A DNA stretch of 6,844 bases from Verrucomicrobiales bacterium (lineage in GTDB: Bacteria; Verrucomicrobiota; Verrucomicrobiia; Limisphaerales; UBA1096), in NCBI GenBank assembly GCA_028817635.1, contig JAPPPH010000437.1, forward strand, positions 1 through 6,844, given 5' to 3'. The number at the start of each line of letters is the position of its first letter. The stretch's first letter is position 1. This document shows, piece by piece, positions 1 to 5,832 of this stretch. The notes beneath the pieces were generated by a model that made no database searches, was not told the origin of the DNA, and was given only the letters and a program-made list of their open reading frames with translations. The position numbers and the translations under genes were made by a program.

Positions 1-1
1 C

Positions 2-82
2 CAACAGATCGACCTTGAAGGGTTTGGCGAACTGATGCAGGAGCTGAAGCCAATCGCCGAATCGGTCGGACGCGAGGTATAG
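2..82 (+). CDS. C-terminal end of an unidentified plus-strand protein (partial)
   Basis: A plus-strand frame is open from the window edge for 26 codons and ends in TAG at 80-82. The other two plus frames hit stops early. The peptide reads QQIDLEGFGELMQELKPIAE and then ends in SVGREV; it is acidic and has the periodicity of an amphipathic helix. The minus strand has no ATG or GTG in this stretch, so the start of a further minus-strand gene here is unlikely, although two minus frames are also open. The gene would converge on sulfatase A with 41 bases between the two stop codons, so it probably does not belong to the same transcription unit. Nothing visible allows a functional assignment. The fragment is short enough that chance cannot be excluded. 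Confidence 0.5.
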   Translation, partial: QQIDLEGFGELMQELKPIAESVGREV

Positions 83-95
83 TTTTCAACCGAGC

Positions 96-121
96 CGCTT
101 GGCCAAGCGCTTGGCCAAGCG
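96..121. repeat. 26-bp perfect palindrome: two overlapping copies of CGCTTGGCCAAGCG
   Basis: Copies of the 14-bp palindrome CGCTTGGCCAAGCG lie at 96-109 and 108-121 and share the two bases CG. The whole 26 bases equal their own reverse complement and could form an 11-bp stem (96-106 with 111-121) around a 4-base loop. It sits between two convergent stop codons (82 and 124), the usual place for a bidirectional terminator. Neither side has a run of T after the stem, so it is not a textbook intrinsic terminator. Two more exact copies of the unit lie inside genes, so it is more likely a member of a dispersed repeat family that may also stop transcription or stabilise mRNA ends. Confidence 0.85.
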
Positions 122-123
122 CG

Positions 124-1575
124 CTACTTCACGCTGGCGATTCGTTCACGCAGACGGCTGTGCAGCCGCGTTTTGATCCCGGCGTACTTCGGATTGGAGG
201 CAAGGTTGGTGAACTGGCCGGGATCCGACTTCATGTCGTACAGCATGAATGCCTCCTGCCGATTGCGCTTGGCCGGATACCACATGAACGCCCAGCGCTC
301 GGTGCGCAGACCATGGCCGCGCCCGGTAAAAATCCACGCATCTTTCTTATCGCGCTTGGCTCCGGGATTCTCGAGCAGCGGCACAAGGCTTTGGCCCTGA
401 GTGCCCGGCTCCGGCGGCAGGCCGGCCAGCTCGGCGAGGGTGGGATAAAGATCAACGAGTTCCACGACACGATTGCAGCGCACCCCGCGCGCCCTGCCCG
501 GGGCGGAAATGATGAGCGGCGTGCGAATGGCCTCCTCCCAGAGCCGGGATTTCTTCCACATGCGATGTTCACCAAGCAGGTAGCCGTGGTCTGAGACGAA
601 CACGACGATGGTGTTGTCGCGCAGCTTGAGCCGATCCAGTTCAGCCATCAGTCGGCCAAATTGTTCGTCCATGAAACTCACCGCCCCGTAGTAGCCACGG
701 CGCAGTTGGCGCACGGCATCGTCGGCAAGATTCATGTCCTTGGCGATGGCCTGCGCCGGCATGTCGACCTGGTCATCCGGTGGAAACTTGGGTAGCGCGG
801 TGGTCTTGGGATCGTACGAGCGCAAGCTGCTTTCGGTGGAGATGAACGGGAAATGCGGTCGCACAAAACCGACGGCGAGAAAGAACGGCTGCTTCTGTTT
901 AGCTTGTTGCTGAAGCAGACCGATGGCCTTGTCGGCGGCCATGGTGTCGGGCAGCAGGGAAGCGTCCCGGTCGGCCACCTCCACCACGGCAAAATCACCG
1001 CGAACAGATCGCGGCATGCTGTAGCTTTTGTCGCCCGGCTTTATCGCCTGCCATTGCTCCCGTAGCCCGGGATAACCGGCGACGACCTCCGGTTCGGTAA
1101 AGTTGGCCACCTTGCCGGGGGTCAGCGTCTCCATCGCGCGGATGTCGTGGGTCGCGGCCCAGGACGGCGCGTGGTCGCGGCCGGGAGTTCCCTGCACGAT
1201 ATCGATCGGGATGCCCATGTGAAAAATCTTGCTCACGCGTGCATTCCAATAGCCGTGACTGCCGAAATACCGGGGCAACGTCATGCGCTGCGGATTCAAG
1301 TGTCCACCGTTGCCGGTGACGCCGTTCACGAGCGGGTACTGCCCGGACATGATCGACGCGCGCGACGGCCCGCACAAAGGAAACTGACAAAACGCGCGCG
1401 TGAAGGTGACCCCGGTCTCGGCAAATTTGTCGAGGTTCGGCGTCCTGCACTCCGGATGCCCCAACCCGCTGAGCGCAGTGTTCAGGTCGTCGGATATGAC
1501 AAAGAGCACGTTTGGTTTGCCAGCATGCGCGGCCGAAGCGAACGCGAAGAGGAGAAGGACACTGGCCAGCTTCAT
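124..1575 (-). CDS. Sulfatase A, iduronate-2-sulfatase-like, secreted
   Basis: A 483-residue formylglycine-dependent sulfatase (alkaline phosphatase superfamily) that should hydrolyse a sulfate ester on a sugar. Seen: a signal peptide at 1-18 (hydrophobic run, AHA before Gly19); the first metal-binding pair D29-D30 in VISDDLN; the maturation motif C68-G-P-S-R72, whose Cys would become formylglycine; H241 in RPHFPF; and the second metal pair D329-H330 in SDHGYLLGEH, followed by K341/K342. The DH pair, the CQFPLCGPSR context and the HGYLLGEH motif are typical of iduronate-2-sulfatase-like proteins; many bacterial members act on other glycans, so the substrate is open. A TTG at 1584 would add three residues, but ATG at 1575 places the signal peptide directly at the N-terminus and is preferred. 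No Shine-Dalgarno is visible. It is last in the operon, 27 bases after sulfatase B, and appears complete. Confidence 0.93.
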   Translation of the reverse strand: MKLASVLLLFAFASAAHAGKPNVLFVISDDLNTALSGLGHPECRTPNLDKFAETGVTFTRAFCQFPLCGPSRASIMSGQYPLVNGVTGNGGHLNPQRMTLPRYFGSHGYWNARVSKIFHMGIPIDIVQGTPGRDHAPSWAATHDIRAMETLTPGKVANFTEPEVVAGYPGLREQWQAIKPGDKSYSMPRSVRGDFAVVEVADRDASLLPDTMAADKAIGLLQQQAKQKQPFFLAVGFVRPHFPFISTESSLRSYDPKTTALPKFPPDDQVDMPAQAIAKDMNLADDAVRQLRRGYYGAVSFMDEQFGRLMAELDRLKLRDNTIVVFVSDHGYLLGEHRMWKKSRLWEEAIRTPLIISAPGRARGVRCNRVVELVDLYPTLAELAGLPPEPGTQGQSLVPLLENPGAKRDKKDAWIFTGRGHGLRTERWAFMWYPAKRNRQEAFMLYDMKSDPGQFTNLASNPKYAGIKTRLHSRLRERIASVK

Positions 1576-1602
1576 GATTAACAAAAGGAGTTGGCGCCTT
1601 TG

Positions 1603-3126
1603 TTACTGTCTGTGTTTGTTGGTTTTACTCCAGGCCTGCCAAAGATCAGCAAGTTCCTTGGCTTTCCCGGGCATCTTCTTCGCGAGATTGTTGGTCTCGG
1701 TGGGGTCGGCCTTGAGGTCGTAAAGTTCCCATTCCTTGCCGGCACGGACGAGTTTCAGGTCGCCCTGCCGGACGGCGTTGGCCCGGCTAAAGTGCCAATA
1801 GATTTCCTCATGCGCTTCGCGCTGCTCTCCCTTGAAAATGGGAAGGAGGGATTTACCAACGGGTGTCAGGGTCTTGTTGCCGTTGATCGCCTTGGGGTAC
1901 TCGGCACCGGTGATGTCCCGGAAGGTGGCGGAGACGTCGATGATGTGACCGACCTGATCGGTCATGCCCGGCTTGATGACACCGGGCCAGTGGGCGATGA
2001 ACGGGGTGCGAATGCCGCCTTCATAGTCGGTGGACTTGAACCTCCGATAGGGCGTGTTGCTGGCGTTGGCCCAGCCGACGGAGACGGTGCGGTAGCTTTC
2101 CACGGGGCCAGGCGGGATGTTGGGCGTGGTATTGGGTTGCTCGGGGCAGGCGCCGTTGTCAGTGAGGAACATGATAAGTGTGTTGTCCCACTCGCCCAAC
2201 TCCTTGACCTTGGCAAAGAGGCGCCCGAGGTTTTGGTCAACACGGTCGATCATGGCGGCGTACACCGCCATCTTGAGGTCCTCGGCGTCCTTTTGCGCCT
2301 CGGTCAAATCGTCCCATGCCTTGGAGGCGCGCCCGGTGAGTTTGTGGTTGGGGCCGATGAGGCCCATCTCGTTCATCCGCTTAAAGCGCTGCTGGCGAAT
2401 CTTGTCCCAGCCGATCTTGTATTTGCCGCGGTACTTGGCGATGTCCTCGGGCCAAGCGTGCAAAGGGTAGTGCGGCGCGGTGTACGGTAGGTAGAGGAGA
2501 AACGGCTTGTCCTCGCCCTTGTATTCGTCGAGGCGGTCGATGGCATAGCTGGTGAAGGCATCCGTGTGATAGAATTTTTTGTCCGGACTGGTGTAGCCCA
2601 TGATGACTTTGTCTTCGATGGCCCAGCGGCGGACACGGTTCTTGCCCTTGCGACCGGGAGGCCCCTCGCCGGGACGGGCCTTAAGCCCGGGGTTGAAGAA
2701 ATTGCTGCAACCGTCGGCCAACCCGTAGTAGCGGTCGAATCCCCGCGTGGTCGGGAGCGGATTCTGATGCCACTTGCCGGCGATGAGCGTGCGGTAGCCC
2801 ACGGTGCGTAGGACTTCGCCAAAGGTGGCTCCGTACTCCATGCGGTGATCACCAATGGCGTAGGCGTAGTTGCCGGTGAGCAATTCGGCCCGGGTGGTGT
2901 GGCACTTTGCCGTGTTGTAAAATTGCTTGAAGCGCAAACCATTCCTGGCGAGCGCGTCGATGTTGGGAGTCTTCACTTCGCCGCCGTAGCATCCGAGGTC
3001 GGAGTAGCCCATGTCGTCCACCATAATGAGGATGAAGTTGGGGCGCGTGCGATCCGGCTCCGCTTGGCCAAGCGATGTACCAAACTGGAGACAGGCGAAG
3101 AGGGAGAGGATGGTTAAACGAATCAT
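1603..3126 (-). CDS. Sulfatase B, arylsulfatase-like, with atypical CHTTR maturation motif
   Basis: A 507-residue sulfatase, full length for bacterial arylsulfatases. Seen: a probable signal peptide at 1-22; metal ligands D37-D38 in IMVDDMGY; the FGly site C75-H-T-T-R79 followed by AELLTG; K118 and H120 in AGKWH; H219 in TAPHYPLH; D323-N324 in LTDNG; K364 in RRFKSTDYEGG; and a typical C-terminal subdomain with WELYDLKADPTE. All catalytic positions known for arylsulfatases are present except that the maturation motif has Thr where C-x-P/A-x-R is standard. The product should be exported and cleave sulfate esters; the substrate cannot be read from the sequence. The start ATG at 3126 lies 13 bases after the stop of sulfatase C, so the two are probably co-transcribed. 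The signal-peptide cleavage region (codons 18-22, SLGQA) is encoded by an exact copy of the palindromic repeat. Confidence 0.93.
   Translation of the reverse strand: MIRLTILSLFACLQFGTSLGQAEPDRTRPNFILIMVDDMGYSDLGCYGGEVKTPNIDALARNGLRFKQFYNTAKCHTTRAELLTGNYAYAIGDHRMEYGATFGEVLRTVGYRTLIAGKWHQNPLPTTRGFDRYYGLADGCSNFFNPGLKARPGEGPPGRKGKNRVRRWAIEDKVIMGYTSPDKKFYHTDAFTSYAIDRLDEYKGEDKPFLLYLPYTAPHYPLHAWPEDIAKYRGKYKIGWDKIRQQRFKRMNEMGLIGPNHKLTGRASKAWDDLTEAQKDAEDLKMAVYAAMIDRVDQNLGRLFAKVKELGEWDNTLIMFLTDNGACPEQPNTTPNIPPGPVESYRTVSVGWANASNTPYRRFKSTDYEGGIRTPFIAHWPGVIKPGMTDQVGHIIDVSATFRDITGAEYPKAINGNKTLTPVGKSLLPIFKGEQREAHEEIYWHFSRANAVRQGDLKLVRAGKEWELYDLKADPTETNNLAKKMPGKAKELADLWQAWSKTNKHRQ
3061..3074. repeat. Exact copy of palindrome CGCTTGGCCAAGCG inside sulfatase B
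   Basis: The 14 bases match the unit found twice at 96-121. The copy covers codons 18-22 of sulfatase B and is read as S-L-G-Q-A at the predicted end of the signal peptide, a different reading frame from the copy in the phosphatase gene. Recurrence in unrelated protein contexts argues that DNA sequence, not protein function, is what is conserved. Confidence 0.8.
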
Positions 3127-3139
3127 TTGTTATTTCAAG

Positions 3140-4513
3140 TTACCTGTTGGTCTTGTTTTTCAATCCTTGGATGCGGCCTTCCTCGCTCGCGGTGGAGAGT
3201 CGCGCCTTGGCCAAGCGGGCTATCGTGGCCTCGAACTGCTCCCTGAGGGCTCGCTCTGTTTTCGTGAGCGCAGAGTCTTTCAGTTTCGTCCCGTTGAACG
3301 GGCTATCGTAACGGGTCAAGGCGGCTTTACTCCCATCTTGATTCGCCACAAACGAGTACTGCTTGTTACGAACCATCACCTGCTTGCGGTACCAGATGTA
3401 AATCCAATCCTTCCTGCGGGCATCCGCTTGGTTTCGCAACACAGGGACGATGCTGGCACCGTCGCCGGGGTGATTTTTCGGCAACTTGGCCCCGGTGACT
3501 TCGCAGAGAGTCGGGAACACGTCAGTGAACTCGACAAGGTCATCCACCACGCGTCCGGGCTTTTGAATTCCGGCCGGCCAACTGGCGATGAGCGGAACAC
3601 GCGTACCGGTGTCGCTCATCGTGCCCTTGCCGCCCACGACCTTGGTGCCGTTCCACGGTGTGACGATCGGTGTGTCCGTGCCGTTGTCCCCGGTGAAAAT
3701 GATTAGCGTGTTGTCACGCACGCCGGACTTCTCCAGTTGCGCCACGATTTGCCCAACGGCTTTATCAGCGTAGGCCACCATGTCGCGAAAGTGGCGCTGC
3801 GGGTCGTTGCGGTCGCCCTTGTAAGTGGTGGAGCCAAGTCGCTTGGGATCCCAGTCAGTGGAGTCCGGCGTGGGATCGAAGGGGCAGTGCGTGAGGATCA
3901 TCGGATAGTAAACAAGGAAGGGCTTCTTTTTGTTTTCGTCGATGAAATCGCAGATGAAGTCCGTGCAGATCTGCGGGGCATATTCGCCGTTGGTGAAGTC
4001 CTTTTCCACGCCGTTGAACTCAAGCTGCGGATTGACGAAGCGCCGGTCGATGGTTTTGCCGCCATCCTTGGAGCGACCGCTTCGGGTGTGTTGCCAGAGA
4101 CAGGATTGCTCGAAGCCAAAGTGCTGGGGCGAATCCTTGTCCCTCCCAAGCTGCCACTTGCCGGCGATGGCAGTGGCGTATCCGGCAGCTTTGAGTTGAT
4201 GGGCGAAGGTGGTTTGCTCGCGATCCAGCCAGCCGAACTTCACGTAATTGCGGACGTTGTACTGGCCGGTCATGAGCTTGACCCGCGACGGCGTGCAGAT
4301 GGGATTCGAGAATCCGTTTGTGAAGCGCACGCCCTTCGCGGCCAGCTTGTCGAGGTTGGGCGACTTGCAGGATTCACTGCCGTTAGACGACAGCGCCTCG
4401 TAGCCCATATCGTCGGCCATAATGAGAATAATATTCGGCCGGTCATTGGCCTGCACATTGAACACGCCCAACAGGAGGGCCGTGAAGATGGTGAGGGTAG
4501 ATATGAATTTCAT
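3140..4513 (-). CDS. Sulfatase C, secreted, with GKWQ in place of GKWH
   Basis: A 457-residue sulfatase. Seen: a signal peptide at about 1-22 (MKFISTLTIF then a hydrophobic core, QA before N23); metal ligands D34-D35 in IMADDMGY; a canonical maturation motif C73-T-P-S-R77; K119 in AGKWQLG; H209 in LTHCPFDP; D276-N277 in TGDNGTD; K296 in GGKGTMSDTG; and RVPLIASWP. The residue after KW, usually His, is Gln121. The C-terminal end lacks the common LYDL-x-x-DP segment; it reads RYDSPFNGT, then a charged helical stretch (about 417-440) and a basic tail. It should desulfate a glycan in the periplasm or outside, probably at another position than its two neighbours since the three sequences differ widely. 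ATG at 4513 lies 15 bases after the phosphatase stop, with no Shine-Dalgarno. The gene is intact. Confidence 0.93.
   Translation of the reverse strand: MKFISTLTIFTALLLGVFNVQANDRPNIILIMADDMGYEALSSNGSESCKSPNLDKLAAKGVRFTNGFSNPICTPSRVKLMTGQYNVRNYVKFGWLDREQTTFAHQLKAAGYATAIAGKWQLGRDKDSPQHFGFEQSCLWQHTRSGRSKDGGKTIDRRFVNPQLEFNGVEKDFTNGEYAPQICTDFICDFIDENKKKPFLVYYPMILTHCPFDPTPDSTDWDPKRLGSTTYKGDRNDPQRHFRDMVAYADKAVGQIVAQLEKSGVRDNTLIIFTGDNGTDTPIVTPWNGTKVVGGKGTMSDTGTRVPLIASWPAGIQKPGRVVDDLVEFTDVFPTLCEVTGAKLPKNHPGDGASIVPVLRNQADARRKDWIYIWYRKQVMVRNKQYSFVANQDGSKAALTRYDSPFNGTKLKDSALTKTERALREQFEATIARLAKARLSTASEEGRIQGLKNKTNR
3206..3217. repeat. Degenerate copy of the palindrome inside sulfatase C
   Basis: CTTGGCCAAGCG matches 12 of the 14 bases of the palindromic unit; the leading CG is replaced by GC. 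The inner ten bases remain a perfect palindrome. It encodes part of the R-L-A-K-A-R run near residues 433-438 in the helical C-terminal tail of sulfatase C. It may be a decayed or partial member of the same repeat family, or simply common codons for L-A-K. Confidence 0.5.
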
Positions 4514-4528
4514 GGTGAATGGGACGGG

Positions 4529-5824
4529 TTATTTGAACTGCAGTTCGCTGTGCTTGACGGTGAGCGAGTTGATCTCTTTGCCGTCGATATTGATGATGGT
4601 GTACTTGAAGATGGGATCGTCCGCCTTGAGGTCGAAGTCGACGCGGCCGAATGACTGCTTTTCGTTGTAGCCGAAAAGCGAATGCTTGATTAGGCCGTGC
4701 ACGTGTTGATTAGTCAGGCGAGAGGACTGGCATTCGTAAAGCGGATACATGCCGTCGATACCGGTATCGATTTTGTACGCGTCGGAACGATGCCGATCCG
4801 CGGAGAGAATAACGACGCCGGGGATTTTCTGCTTGGCGATGAATTTGAAAATCTTCTCCCGCTCGGCTGAGAAACCGTCCCATGTATCCTTCGAGCCCGG
4901 CTTCACCTTTGGAGTCATCGGCACATTGGTGCAGAGCACAGTGAACGTGGCCGGCTTCTTGAGTGTTTTCCTCAGCCACTTCAACTGTGCCGGGCCAAGC
5001 ATGGAGGGGTTATCCCCCTTGGGCGATTCGCGATAGTAACGGCCATCGATCAGCACGAAGTGCACCTTGCCGATCCAAAAATCGAACCAGCATCCGGGCT
5101 GCTTGTCGCCGCCACCGTAATAGGGGTTGTCGTAGTTTTCCTTAAAGATCTCCCAGACCTCGCGCTTCCACTTGGGCTTCTCGATGTCTGGCCCGCCCCA
5201 GCCATCGTTCGTGGTAAAGTCGTGGTCATCCCAGATGCCGTAGATGGGCACGCGCTTGGCCAAGCGCATCCACTCCGGCTGGCTTTGGCGGCGGTAATAA
5301 TGAAACCGCTGCATCTCCGGCGTCTCGGGATCGTCGATGTAGACATTGTCACCCAGCAGCAACACCGCGCGCGGATCAAGGGCGCCGATGGTGTTCCAAA
5401 CGCGCTCGTTCTCGGGCACGTAACCGGAGCCACCGCCGAATGCGATGGTGAATTTGTCCGTCGGCGCATCCTTTTTCAGCGACGTGTTGGGCAGTGCCCG
5501 CGGCCACGGCCAAGTTTCAGTGTCGTACTTCCACGTGTCCGGTTTGCCGTTGGCGATATCGAGCAACATCTGGGTGTGCTCAGGGTTCACGGCGAATTTT
5601 GCAGTCTCCTTCAGGTAAGCAATTGCCTCCTCCTTCTTGCCTTGCAGGATCAATTTGAGCGCATGCGGATGCACCCGCTTTACCTGCCCACGGTTGCCGG
5701 GTTTTTCATTGTTCACCTTCGGCTTATTCGCCTGACCAAATGATCGCGGCGCGCTCAGGCCAAGCGCGAGGATGCCCACCGTGTATATGCCAACGAGGGA
5801 TGTAAATCGTGCAGTAATTTTCAT
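4529..5824 (-). CDS. PhoD-like metallophosphatase (alkaline phosphatase D family), secreted
   Basis: A 431-residue calcineurin-like phosphoesterase of the PhoD type, which cleaves phosphomonoesters or phosphodiesters outside the cytoplasm. Seen: a signal peptide at about 1-31 (SFGQA before the mature part); a helical preface at 50-95 (ALKLILQGKKEEAIAYL, then MLLDIANGK); then the catalytic domain with FTIAFGGGSGY (125-135), G158-D159-N-V-Y162 (the GDxxY metal motif), W198-D-D-H-D202, D260-G-R262 and S-A-D343-R-H345. The spacing and order fit PhoD. The first motif has FGGGSG where PhoD normally has an F-x-S-C type sequence, so the cysteine reported to bind iron in PhoD appears missing, while D159 and Y162 remain. 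The operon places it between a hydrolase-like gene (8 bases upstream) and sulfatase C (15 bases downstream), so it may dephosphorylate a glycan or supply phosphate. Specificity is unknown. Confidence 0.88.
   Translation of the reverse strand: MKITARFTSLVGIYTVGILALGLSAPRSFGQANKPKVNNEKPGNRGQVKRVHPHALKLILQGKKEEAIAYLKETAKFAVNPEHTQMLLDIANGKPDTWKYDTETWPWPRALPNTSLKKDAPTDKFTIAFGGGSGYVPENERVWNTIGALDPRAVLLLGDNVYIDDPETPEMQRFHYYRRQSQPEWMRLAKRVPIYGIWDDHDFTTNDGWGGPDIEKPKWKREVWEIFKENYDNPYYGGGDKQPGCWFDFWIGKVHFVLIDGRYYRESPKGDNPSMLGPAQLKWLRKTLKKPATFTVLCTNVPMTPKVKPGSKDTWDGFSAEREKIFKFIAKQKIPGVVILSADRHRSDAYKIDTGIDGMYPLYECQSSRLTNQHVHGLIKHSLFGYNEKQSFGRVDFDLKADDPIFKYTIINIDGKEINSLTVKHSELQFK
5253..5266. repeat. Exact copy of palindrome CGCTTGGCCAAGCG inside the phosphatase gene
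   Basis: A perfect match to the 14-bp unit; flanking G and C extend it to a 16-bp perfect palindrome at 5252-5267. It is read as R-L-A-K-R (residues 187-191) just before the VPIYGIWDDHD motif of the PhoD-like protein, another frame than the copy in sulfatase B. Confidence 0.8.
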
Positions 5825-5832
5825 GAAAAAGT

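Noticed and set aside
83..123. Classical Rho-independent terminator
   Set aside because: The hairpin is strong, but no T-run follows it on either strand.
266..274. Half-sites of the palindrome (CGCTTGGCC at 266-274, GGCCAAGCG at 2450-2458 and 5758-5766)
   Set aside because: Nine-base matches are explained by common Ala-Lys-Arg or Leu-Gly codons in this GC-rich DNA, and the symmetry is lost, so I do not count them as repeat copies.
995..1450. Minus-strand open frame of 151 codons inside sulfatase A
   Set aside because: It is an out-of-frame, Arg-rich reading of a GC-rich gene with complete motifs in the main frame.
1576..1584. TTG at 1584 as the start of sulfatase A
   Set aside because: It adds only Met-Leu-Ile before MKLAS, has no Shine-Dalgarno, and the ATG at 1575 gives a standard signal peptide start.
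1591..2490. Long plus-strand open frame of 299 codons
   Set aside because: It lies entirely antisense to sulfatase B, which has full catalytic motifs; its translation is low-complexity Gly/Val/Ala-rich, as expected of a shadow frame.
124..4513. The three sulfatase genes as recent tandem duplicates
   Set aside because: Beyond the shared family motifs the proteins differ in length, maturation motif, second metal pair and C-terminal region, so they are separate subfamilies brought together.
3737..4654. Plus-strand open frame of 305 codons across the phosphatase/sulfatase C junction
   Set aside because: It is antisense to two well-supported genes and shows no recognisable domain.
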